Of a DNA stretch of 64,000 nucleotides, positions 44,020 through 53,500 are shown one piece after another; positions within the stretch are counted from its first letter, which is position 1; every line of letters begins with the position of its first letter. Under the pieces are notes generated by a model, which worked only from the letters and a program-made list of their open reading frames with translations, was not told the DNA's origin and searched no databases. A program made the position numbers and the translations under genes. The DNA comes from JAFGPS01 sp964628465. GTDB lineage: Bacteria; Planctomycetota; Phycisphaerae; Sedimentisphaerales; Anaerobacaceae. Where the stretch lies: the NCBI GenBank assembly GCA_964628465.1, contig CAZVOA010000014.1, forward strand, positions 13,655-77,654, given 5' to 3'.

Positions 44020-44401
44020 GATCACCAAAGAATGGTTACAAAAAGCTGATGAAGACTATGGATTTGCATCTTCAAGCATGGAATTCACAGAATACTATGC
44101 ACAAATATGTTTTCATTTCCAGCAAGCAGCCGAAAAATACCTAAAAGCATTTATCGTTTCATACAAACTGAATTTCAGACCAGTCCATAACTTACTTGAA
44201 TTATTAATGATTTGCAGCCAGGCATATCCAGATATGAAGCAATTAGAGAAAGCCTGTCAATTTTTAAATCCATTTTACATCGATTCACGTTACCCTGTAC
44301 ATTGGCCTGTGGCTTATGATAAAAATACAGCTATTGACGCAAAGAAAATGACTGAAGAAATCAGAAACCAGGTAATAAAATTACTAAATGTAGAATTCTG
44401 A
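44009..44401 (+). CDS. HEPN-domain protein, partner of MNT
   Basis: A 130-residue four-helix HEPN protein (AQICFHFQQAAEKYLKAFIV is the signature helix). The usual ribonuclease motif Rx4-6H is not present; the nearest is Arg57-Pro-Val-His60. So RNase activity is uncertain and it may be a substrate-binding partner. Its start lies inside the MNT gene, implying coupled translation. Confidence 0.85.
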   Translation: MLPEITKEWLQKADEDYGFASSSMEFTEYYAQICFHFQQAAEKYLKAFIVSYKLNFRPVHNLLELLMICSQAYPDMKQLEKACQFLNPFYIDSRYPVHWPVAYDKNTAIDAKKMTEEIRNQVIKLLNVEF

Positions 44402-44421
44402 AGTTTGAACGGAGTTTATAA

Positions 44422-45258
44422 ATGGAATCTGTAAAAAAACTCGAAATTCAGGTAGCCGAGCTTGTGGACAGGCTCCCTCCTATGCCGGAAAATATTGATT
44501 ATCTTTTGCGTTCGGTTGATGAAGATTTCCAACATGAAAAAGAACTAATCGAATTAGTAGAGCATGATCCAGGTCTTTGCGTGGATTTACTTTATCTGGC
44601 AAATACTTTATACAGGAGTTCAAAAGGACAAATCGAGACGGTGGAAGAAGCTATCGAAAAAATCGGAGCCGTCCCCCTGATACAGCTTATCGGGATATGG
44701 TATTCTCAAAACATTATTAGGAATGAGTTTTCCTCATTAAAACATCTTGATGATTATTTTATCCATTCTCAAAACATCTCTTTGGGTTGCCGGGTAATAT
44801 CAGAGATAACCGGTGTGCAACAGCATAATTCCGAAGTTTTAACTACTTCCGGCTTGATTCACGATATCGGGCGGCTGATAATATTTTTAGCAAGTAATCA
44901 AACTACCGCAAATTTATTGGGTACACCTTGGGATAAAATGATATCGATAGTCCACGAAGAGCGGGAAATTCTCGGTATGGATCATTGTATCATCGGGGAG
45001 CAAATTTGTAAAAAATGGAGTTTTTCCTCTTTTATGCAGGAAGGCATTCTAAGACATCATAGTCCTTTAATAGAAGATGATTTAAGCTATCTTGGAGCAA
45101 TAATATTTCTTGCCCATTTTGTTACAAACAGTGATTTTACCGGCGAGATGATTTCTAATTTCTTACCAGTTGAATTATGCGAAAAATTAAATTTCGGCAT
45201 AAGCGATTTCAACGAAGCAAGAAAAGAATATAACTTGAGGATGAATAAAACAAGTTAA
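44422..45258 (+). CDS. HDOD-domain signalling protein
   Basis: A 278-residue protein consisting of an HDOD domain (about 10-205), a catalytically degenerate relative of HD hydrolases. LVDRLPPMPENI opens it, ELVEHDPGLCVDLLYLAN and AIEKIGAVPLIQLI are typical, and SGLIHDIGRLIIFLAS retains a His-Asp pair. HDOD proteins act in signalling and motility regulation, usually without enzyme activity. It lies 20 bases after the HEPN gene but is probably unrelated in function. No ligand domain is attached. Confidence 0.85.
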   Translation: MESVKKLEIQVAELVDRLPPMPENIDYLLRSVDEDFQHEKELIELVEHDPGLCVDLLYLANTLYRSSKGQIETVEEAIEKIGAVPLIQLIGIWYSQNIIRNEFSSLKHLDDYFIHSQNISLGCRVISEITGVQQHNSEVLTTSGLIHDIGRLIIFLASNQTTANLLGTPWDKMISIVHEEREILGMDHCIIGEQICKKWSFSSFMQEGILRHHSPLIEDDLSYLGAIIFLAHFVTNSDFTGEMISNFLPVELCEKLNFGISDFNEARKEYNLRMNKTS

Positions 45259-45264
45259 TGAAAG

Positions 45265-47901
45265 TTATTTCAAATCCGCGGCAAGACGCTTTGTAAGTGC
45301 TTTATAATCTATTTTACCTGTCCCCAGCAATGGAAGGCTTTCAATTCGCTTAACTTCACGAATATTATTAAGGCCGGAAAAACCTGATTGACGAATGATA
45401 TTATTCGCAGATTCACGTGTAATCTCTCGTGTACAGAATAAAATAATATCAGGTTTCTGCTCGTCGGGAGTTGCCACAACAGCTAATTCAGGTCCGTCAC
45501 TATCGCTTAAAGTAAAATGTTTCATAAGAACAGACTCAATAGCCGGAAGTGAAATCATCTCGCCGCCTAATTTTACGAAGCGTTTCAAACGCCCGCGAAA
45601 TGTTAGTGTCCCCGGCTCATCTTCGACAACCAAATCGCCTGTTTTATACCACATCTTATCTTCATATTCGACAAATGGTGATGGGCCGTCATATTGCAGA
45701 TAGCCGTCAAACATACTATCCCCGCGAACCAACAGCATTCCCTCATGTCCCCTGTGCAAACGCTCTCCTGATTCAGGATGAACTATTACATATTCCAAAG
45801 ACGACATAACTTTGCCGATTGTACCATTTTGCGGGTTACTTTCATGGTTTACTGATATAACCGGCGAGCATTCCGTCACACCATAGCCTTCGAGAACTTT
45901 GACTTGAGGACATGTTTGAGCGAGCAGGTCATATACATGCTCCGGGCATTTCTCCGCACCGGAAACAACCAATCGCAGACTTTGCAATTGTTCAGATTTA
46001 GAAGCTCTCAATATGCCGTTAAGAAAAGTTGGTGTTCCAAGAAGTATAGTTATTTTGTATGCGTTAATTATGTCACCCAAAGCCCCGCCATGAGTTGGAT
46101 TTGGATAAAAAACAACGCGAGAGCCGAGAGCAAGCGGCAGAATCATCGAAACAGTCAAACCAAACGAATGAAACGGCGGTAGGATTCCCATAATGCTATC
46201 CCTGCCTGAAATTGTAAAACATTCGTACGCATCCGAAATATTTGTCAGGATATTTTTGTGAGTAAGAGGAACGGCTTTGGGAAGACTCTCTGAGCCGCTT
46301 GTAAACAGAACAGCGGCGGTTTCCTGAATAGATGTATTTGTTAATTCAGACCATGATATACGAGATTTCACGAAAGCGCAAAGTTTTTCAAATAAGCCGA
46401 TATTTTTTCGTAATTCCTCAAGCTGGACAAAGGCATTTTTCAATTCATTCAAATCAATTCCCTGCGATTTAATTCGCGTGACAAGAGCCTGAGCCGTAAT
46501 GACATGTTTGACTTTCAATGAATCGAGAGAATGTTTCAGGTTGCGTATTCCCCCAGTCCAGTTTACCATAACAGGTACCTTACCGGCGAAAAGGACGGCT
46601 AAATAAACAATGCTTGCCGTCGCGGACGCGGGCAACATAATCCCAACATAGTCACCATCAAGCCGCACAAAATGTTTTTTCAAAATCATAATCGCTAAAA
46701 CCATGTCACGGTATGTCTTTACTCCCGCTATCTGGTCCGCGATCGCGACTTTATCCGACTGGCGTTTGGCATGATAAAGAAAAGCATCGGTGATTTTCAT
46801 GGCTTTAAGATTTTCCGGCCTGCACGGATCAGGAATATTATTAAACCATTTCGGCGGTATTTTGTGCAATTTCTTCTCTCCGGCAGAAACAACGGAACCA
46901 GAAGCAGCCCAAAGCACATCTTCCACACTGCGAAGAGAATCAACTTCGATATTCGCGTAACCATATTCAGTCTCAAGCCATGTGATAAGTTCTACTATCG
47001 CAAGTGAATCCATTCCAAGATTGTTCACGAGCAGCATGTCACTTCGTATTTCATTAATTCCGGTCATGTCCTGTAATTTATGTATGACCTGCTTTTGAAT
47101 TACTGAAGAAATCTGCAATGAAGCGTCTTTGAGCGAAGTCTTTTCAGGTTCAGGAAGAATCCGTGTTCCGCCACGTTCCCATACAGTGTAAGGGACATAA
47201 GTATTACGCTCGACAGTTTTGTTGTAGAAAGCTTCGAGATACGTATTAATTTCTTTACGGTCAGCGTGGCGAGGTAAGACTTCAGGCTCAACCAGTTCAA
47301 TTTCAATTTTTCTGCGCGGTGTGAAGAAAATACCATTCAGTAAAATTGCCTTGAAACCATTGAGAAGGACCGGCAAAACAAATGGACGATAGCCGGAAGC
47401 CCAGCTAAAGCCGCTGCCCCAAAATCCTTTCGAGCGTACAAGAACAACACGAGTTTCCGGCAACGCATTTATTATTCGCTCTACGGCGCTATTTGCGCCA
47501 AGCTGCTCTGAATTTTGGCGATATATACGACCAGCCGGATATAAAATAAGATTGTCACCGTTTTTTAATGCTTCAACACATTGTTCAATAACTTCGCGAA
47601 CCTTACCGGTTGATTTTGATCCGCTTTCGGTCAGGTCAGGTATAGTTAAGACATTAATGCGGCGTGACAAAAATCGTATGAAAAACCGATTTGCCTGAGA
47701 TTCATCCGCCAAAACACGAACTCGAAACTTCGGATATAAATAAGACGCGAGAATTATAGGTTCTATAAGTGCCGGATGATTAGGTAAAAATAAAATACCT
47801 TTTTTACCTTTTTTTTCGATTGTATCCAATCCGGTAATTCGGACACGATAACGCAGCCGGATAATCGCTTTAAGAATATATACAAGCAGGTTATTTAACA
47901 T
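45265..47901 (-). CDS. Fused acyltransferase (PlsC) - ACP - AMP-dependent acyl ligase
   Basis: An 878-residue fusion. Residues 1-220 are a PlsC-type lysophospholipid acyltransferase with NHPALIEP (His-x4-Glu where Asp is usual) and LYPAGRI. Residues about 265-345 are an acyl carrier protein with the pantetheine serine Ser299 in GMDSLAIVEL. Residues about 370-878 are an ANL adenylating enzyme with LFTSGSESLPKAVPLTH, GYGVTECSP, YKTGDLV and the C-terminal lysine motif GTGKIDYKAL. It resembles Aas, which re-acylates lysophospholipids, but with an ACP built in. A MFS gene lies 15 bases upstream on the same strand. Confidence 0.88.
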   Translation of the reverse strand: MLNNLLVYILKAIIRLRYRVRITGLDTIEKKGKKGILFLPNHPALIEPIILASYLYPKFRVRVLADESQANRFFIRFLSRRINVLTIPDLTESGSKSTGKVREVIEQCVEALKNGDNLILYPAGRIYRQNSEQLGANSAVERIINALPETRVVLVRSKGFWGSGFSWASGYRPFVLPVLLNGFKAILLNGIFFTPRRKIEIELVEPEVLPRHADRKEINTYLEAFYNKTVERNTYVPYTVWERGGTRILPEPEKTSLKDASLQISSVIQKQVIHKLQDMTGINEIRSDMLLVNNLGMDSLAIVELITWLETEYGYANIEVDSLRSVEDVLWAASGSVVSAGEKKLHKIPPKWFNNIPDPCRPENLKAMKITDAFLYHAKRQSDKVAIADQIAGVKTYRDMVLAIMILKKHFVRLDGDYVGIMLPASATASIVYLAVLFAGKVPVMVNWTGGIRNLKHSLDSLKVKHVITAQALVTRIKSQGIDLNELKNAFVQLEELRKNIGLFEKLCAFVKSRISWSELTNTSIQETAAVLFTSGSESLPKAVPLTHKNILTNISDAYECFTISGRDSIMGILPPFHSFGLTVSMILPLALGSRVVFYPNPTHGGALGDIINAYKITILLGTPTFLNGILRASKSEQLQSLRLVVSGAEKCPEHVYDLLAQTCPQVKVLEGYGVTECSPVISVNHESNPQNGTIGKVMSSLEYVIVHPESGERLHRGHEGMLLVRGDSMFDGYLQYDGPSPFVEYEDKMWYKTGDLVVEDEPGTLTFRGRLKRFVKLGGEMISLPAIESVLMKHFTLSDSDGPELAVVATPDEQKPDIILFCTREITRESANNIIRQSGFSGLNNIREVKRIESLPLLGTGKIDYKALTKRLAADLK

Positions 47902-47916
47902 GCTTAAATTCCCAAT

Positions 47917-49215
47917 TTATATTGCTGATGATATTTTCTTATTTTCATGGTTCGGGCGAACAAAACAGAATAATATACCGCCGATAACAAGTAACAGGGC
48001 AAGAGATGATATGCTTACTCGTGTTCCCAGCATAGAATCTCCAGTTATGTTTGCTACTATGACACTGACATTTCCAACTAATAATGGCCCGAGGATAACG
48101 GCGAATTTCCCCATCATATTATAAAATCCAAAATACTCGGCGGATTTATCAACAGGAATAATCTTTGCATAATAAGACCGGCTGAGAGACTGAATACCTC
48201 CCTGAATCAATCCGATTGCTATCGCAAGAAGATAAAAATGAAACTCATTCTGTATGAACGCACCAAATATGGTAATGCCAATGTAAACCGCAATCGCGAG
48301 AAATATTCCATTTCTTGCGCCTATCTTATTGCCAAGATAACCATATCCAATCGCCGCGGGAAATCCGATAAACTGAATTAATAAAACAGCCATAATCAAA
48401 TCATTGGTTTTAAAATTAAGCGATTTGCCATAATCCACTCCCATTCGTATTACCGAATCGACTCCATCGATATAAAACCAGTAAGCGAGCAAAAAAATAA
48501 AAACCATGCGATTCTCACGAATATTTTTAAATGTGTCTATGAACTGCTTTAATCCCCCTGCTATCGCGGAAAAGCCTGATATGGTTTTTGCTGTTTGTTC
48601 TTCTTTAACAAACAGCATCAGAGGTATCGTAAAAACAGCCCACCAGATGCCAACAGTCAGAAAAGAGAATCGAACCGCTTGTGAATCATCAGCAAAACCA
48701 AATGTTTGAGGTTTTAAAACCATCCATACATTCAAAATAAATAATGTGCCTCCGCCGAGATACCCCAAAGAATATCCGAGAGCCGAAACAACGTTCATCT
48801 TCTTTTCTGATGCTACATTAGTTATCAGTGAATCATAAAAAATATTACCGCCGGAAAAACCTATAGCCGCGGCAACATATAACAGGAAAGCCAAATGCCA
48901 GTTGCCCTTTGATACTACGTACAAACAACTGGTCATAACGACACCGAGAAAAGTAAAAAACAAAAGGAATTTTTTCTTACTTGAGCCGCGGTCCGCTATT
49001 GCACCAAGTATCGGAGCCAACAAAACAATTATGAAACCGGCAAGCGAATTCGCATTACCGATTCTATTGGTATTAACATTTTCACTTACGCCAATACTCC
49101 AGTATTCGGAGAAAAAAAGCGGGAAAAATACTGCCATAACTGTAGTGGCAAACGAAGAATCCGCCCAGTCATACATCGCCCAGCTTAAAATCGTTTTATG
49201 GTCATCTAATTTCAT
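47917..49215 (-). CDS. UMF1-family MFS transporter
   Basis: A 432-residue membrane protein with about 12 helices. SWAMYDWADSSFATTVMAVFFPLFF is the UMF1/Atg22-like opening, and LAPILGAIADRGSSKKK is the MFS loop 2-3 motif. ATG 49215 is preferred to one at 49257 because the family sequence begins MKLDDHKTILSWAMYDW. It directly precedes the PlsC-ACP-ligase gene; the pairing recalls lplT-aas, where the MFS protein flips lysophospholipids to the acyltransferase. That role is inference. Confidence 0.87.
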   Translation of the reverse strand: MKLDDHKTILSWAMYDWADSSFATTVMAVFFPLFFSEYWSIGVSENVNTNRIGNANSLAGFIIVLLAPILGAIADRGSSKKKFLLFFTFLGVVMTSCLYVVSKGNWHLAFLLYVAAAIGFSGGNIFYDSLITNVASEKKMNVVSALGYSLGYLGGGTLFILNVWMVLKPQTFGFADDSQAVRFSFLTVGIWWAVFTIPLMLFVKEEQTAKTISGFSAIAGGLKQFIDTFKNIRENRMVFIFLLAYWFYIDGVDSVIRMGVDYGKSLNFKTNDLIMAVLLIQFIGFPAAIGYGYLGNKIGARNGIFLAIAVYIGITIFGAFIQNEFHFYLLAIAIGLIQGGIQSLSRSYYAKIIPVDKSAEYFGFYNMMGKFAVILGPLLVGNVSVIVANITGDSMLGTRVSISSLALLLVIGGILFCFVRPNHENKKISSAI

Positions 49216-49558
49216 ATAAATCAATCTTTCTCTATCCTGAAAAGCAGATACACTCACAAGTAAAGTAAAATCGTATCGAATTAGTTACAATGAAGCAAGA
49301 AGGAAAGAAAAAAACTAAACCATATGAATATCAAAAAGGCAAGGGCAAAAATGGCATCAAAATACCCTTTGAATAAACTTTCGCCTTTATTGTAAATTCT
49401 TATAATATAGTAATTTATACTAAAAACATACTCGTTTTGCAGGATTATTGATAATGTGTGGATTTTATCAGGTATTTATTTTACAATGTTTCTCGTAATT
49501 TTTGAATGAGTTGTTTTCGCAAGTGAATCAATATCATCCTTAGAAATGAGTTTACAAT

Positions 49559-50464
49559 ATGAATAAATGGATAATTACTCGTAGAGAATTTATGAAAACC
49601 ACAGCAATCGCGGGCATTTCTTCTATGACATTAACCGGCTGTTTCCAACCTTCTGAACCCAAAACAAATCTGCGTTTCGGGATAGTAACAGATTCGCACT
49701 ACGCAGATGCGGATATGCGGGAAAATCGATACTATCGTGAATCTGCAGATAAGATGACCGAATGTGTCGATTTGATGAACGACCAGAAAGTCGATTTCCT
49801 GATAGAGCTTGGAGATTTAAAGGATCAGGATGAGCCTGCGGTAGAAGAAAGAACAATATCGCACCTGAAAACGATTGAACAGATTTTCCAGAAGTTCAAC
49901 GGCCCGACTTACCACGTGCTCGGCAACCATGATGTCGATAGCCTTTCAAAAGAACAGTTCATGGAAAATATCACGAACACAGGCATAAAAACAAAATCAA
50001 CATATTACAGTTTTGACCGAAAAGGCATCCATTTTATTGTTCTCGATGCAAACTTCCTGCCTGATGGAACTCCATACGACCACGGCAATTTCGTCTGGAA
50101 CAAAACTATTATACCGCAAAGCGAATTAGACTGGCTCGCCCAGGATCTCAATGATACAAAACTGCCCACAATAGTATTTTGCCATCAGCAGCTTGGCGGT
50201 AATACCGGAACGTGTACTCAAAACGCTCAGGAAGTAAGAAATATTTTGCATAAGTCCGGTAAAGTTCTTGCTTCTTTCGATGGCCATGAACACAACGGCG
50301 GCTACAAATTTGTAGAGGGAATACATTATTATACATTAAAAGGTGTTGTTGTAGGTTCTGGAATGGAAAATAACGCTTATGCAATCGTCGAAGTGCTTCC
50401 GGATAATAACATAATTGTTACAGGTTATCGAAAAGCGGAAAGCAAAGATTTTTCACAAGTCTGA
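49559..50464 (+). CDS. Tat-exported metallophosphoesterase, putative lipoprotein
   Basis: A 301-residue calcineurin-like phosphoesterase. The N-terminus has a twin-arginine motif (TRREFMKTT) and, after a hydrophobic stretch, LTGC, which can serve as a lipobox (Cys22). Metal-binding motifs follow: VTDSHYAD (DxH), ELGDLKDQ (GDxxD-like), LGNHDVD, FCHQQLGG and FDGHEHNGG. It is likely a periplasmic membrane-bound phosphatase or phosphodiesterase of unknown substrate. It stands alone; purL follows on the same strand with its own promoter. Confidence 0.85.
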   Translation: MNKWIITRREFMKTTAIAGISSMTLTGCFQPSEPKTNLRFGIVTDSHYADADMRENRYYRESADKMTECVDLMNDQKVDFLIELGDLKDQDEPAVEERTISHLKTIEQIFQKFNGPTYHVLGNHDVDSLSKEQFMENITNTGIKTKSTYYSFDRKGIHFIVLDANFLPDGTPYDHGNFVWNKTIIPQSELDWLAQDLNDTKLPTIVFCHQQLGGNTGTCTQNAQEVRNILHKSGKVLASFDGHEHNGGYKFVEGIHYYTLKGVVVGSGMENNAYAIVEVLPDNNIIVTGYRKAESKDFSQV

Positions 50465-50493
50465 TATTTTTTTTCACAGTTTAAATTGCTTTC

Positions 50494-50521
50494 TTGCAAT
50501 TCCCACTCTGGCGGATATAAC
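50494..50521 (+). promoter_or_regulatory. Predicted promoter of purL
   Basis: TTGCAA (50494-50499), 16 bases and TATAAC (50516-50521), 45 bases before the ATG at 50567; AGAAAGG precedes that ATG. No purine riboswitch fits in the short leader. Confidence 0.5.
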
Positions 50522-50566
50522 TATATTTTTATAGTTACTAATAAATCTGAAAGAAAGGCCTTTTTT

Positions 50567-53500
50567 ATGATTATATCGTTTTTTCGTCGCTCCAAGCTAT
50601 GGGCGATTGAAGAAAATTCATGGCTCAGAATCCTGAGTCAGAAAGTTTCACCTGAAATCCAAAAAGTAGAAATAGAAAGAAGATTTCTCGTCGATTCCGC
50701 TCGTCAATTAACAAACGACGAGCATGAGAAACTCAAATGGCTATTGAAAGAAACTTTCGAGCCGGAATCGTTCGCTGAAAACTCCATGCTCAATGAGCCT
50801 GTAATTGAAGTTGGCCCAAGATTAGCGATAGTTACGCCGTTCAGTACGAACGCGGTTTCAATTTGCTCAGCATGTGGCATGGATTCCATAAAAAGAATCG
50901 AGGAAACAAGAAGATTTTCGATAAAAACCAAGGACAATAAAGCTCTTACACAAAAGCAAATTGATAAAATATATGCGCTGGTACACGACAGAATGACGGA
51001 AATGCCATACATGGAAGTTCCAACGACTTTCGAGCATGATGTACAGCCGGAACCGGTAAAATTAATCAACCTTCTGGAAAACGGAATCGATGTACTAAAA
51101 CAAGCCAACGAAACGCTTGGTCTTGCCCTCGACAAACAAATGATGGAATACGTTTACGGTCATTACAGCAAAATCGGCCGCAATCCAACAGATGTCGAAT
51201 TGTTCATGTTCGGCCAGCTCAATTCAGAGCATTGCCGACATCACTTGTTTAACGGCAACTTTGTTATCGACGGAAAGAAATTCAAAAACAGCCTTTTCGA
51301 TTTGGTAAAAGAAACAACAAAAGCCAATCGCGGAAACATCGAAGTAGCCTACAAAGATAACGCCGCTGTTACTTTAGGCAAACTTCTTACAATGTTTTAT
51401 CCGTCCGACCCTGTTAATCCATCGCTCTTCAAAACAGCAAAAGTTAAAATTAGCGATACATTCAAAGTTGAAACACATAATCACCCTACTACCGTCAGCG
51501 CACATCCGGGAGCCGGAACCGGCCTTGGCGGAAACATACGCGACATTCAGGGCGTTGGCCGAGGCGGAACAGTCCAGAGCGCACTGGCGATTTATAACGT
51601 TGCGAATCTTCTCATCAGCGGCTACGAATTACCATGGGAAAAAGAATACGCGCCGCATCCATCGAGATTCCAGACGCCTCTCGAAATTATTATCGAAGCC
51701 TCCAACGGTGCAAGCGATTACGGCAACAAGTTCGGTGTGCCGCTCACTACAGGCTCATGCACTTCATTTGAATTAATAAACGCGGACAAGGAACATTACG
51801 GCTGGAAAAAAACCTGCATGGTTGCCGGAAACTGGGGCGTAATTAATGAAGGTCACGCTCAGAAAAAAAACATTAAAAAAGGTCACCTTATAGTCCAGAT
51901 TGGCGGTGATAGATACCCAATAGGCCTTGGCGGCGGCTCAGGCTCAAGTAAAGACGCGGGCGGTCAGGAAGCGGACCTCGATTTCGATTCAGTACAAAGA
52001 TCGAACCCGGAAATGGAAAACCGCAACGAATCCGTAATTCGCGCATGTTCTGAACTGGGCAATAAATCACCCATCGTAAGCATGACGGACCTTGGCGCCG
52101 GCGGCGAATGCGTTGCGTTGCCGGAAATTGTAAATCCTTACGGCGCAAAATACGAATTGAGAAACATCCCCTGCGGCGACAAGACCATGAGCGTACTCGT
52201 TTACTGGTGCAATGAATCGCAGGAAAGCATTGTAATGATTATCAAGGAACAATCGCAGAAAGTTCTCGAACAAATCTGCAAGAGAAATCGCTGCCCGATG
52301 TATATAATCGGAACAGTCGCCAACGACGGCAAACTTATTCTTACAGATAAACAGGCTACAGAAGACGCGCCGCGGGAACAGAAAGTTCCAATTGATTTGG
52401 ATATGGAATTTCTGCTTGCGAATCTGCCGGAAATGACTATCGACTGCAAAGCAAAACAACGCAAATTAAAAGCATTAAAATTACCGAAAGGTTTAACTGT
52501 TTCTGATGCACTCGAAAGAGTTCTTCGCTTGCTTAAGGTCGGCTCGAAACATTTCTTAACAAGGAAAGTTGACCGCTCGGTCGGCGGTTTAAGCGCTCTG
52601 CAGCAAACAGTCGGCGCTTGCCAGCTTACAATCGCGGACTGTGCCGTAACCGCAAGAAGTTTCTTTGAAACTACCGGTATCGCAACCGCTATAGGCGAGC
52701 AGCCGGTAAAAGGTCTAATCGAAACACAGGCAGGCGGAAAGATGAGTCTCGGCGAAGCGCTTACAAATCTTGTATGGGCGCCGATAGAAGATTTCTCGTC
52801 AATCAATTTCTCTGCGACATGGCAATGGCCGTGCAAACAGCCGGGAGAAGATGAACGCCTTTACAGAACAGTTCAGGCGACAACAAAATTGTGCAAAGAC
52901 CTCGGCCTGAGAATTCCGGTTGGAAAAGATTCCGTATCCATGACAGCATGGACCGAACTTAACGGCAAGAAACATCCTATCAAGTCACCCGGTTCGGTTC
53001 AGATAGTAAGCTTCGCCCCATGTTCCGACATAACAAAAGTTGTCACTCCCGATATTAAGAAACCGGGCAAAAGCGTTCTGGTTATGCTCGACCTTTCAGG
53101 CGGCCAGAAAAGACTTGGCGGCTCAGCATTGGCTCAGGTTTACGAACAACTTGGTAATGAAACACCTGATGTTCATTCAGCAAAATTATTGAAAAATGGT
53201 TTTGAAGCAGTACAAACATTAATCAAAGACGGCCTTATTCTTTCAGGTCATGATGTTTCCGAAGGCGGCCTGATAACATGCCTTCTCGAAATGGCATTCG
53301 CCGGAAACTGCGGCTTAGATATAAATATAGGTAGAGACGCACGGCCGTGCATCTCTACATTGTTTGCGGAAGAATTAGCATTAGTATTCGAAATTAATGA
53401 AAATGCTCTTAAAGATGTAGAAAAGAGCATTAAGAAATTCGGATTCAAATTCGATAAAAACGCTTTCGTTCTCGGCAAAACAACAAAAGAGCAGGAAATC

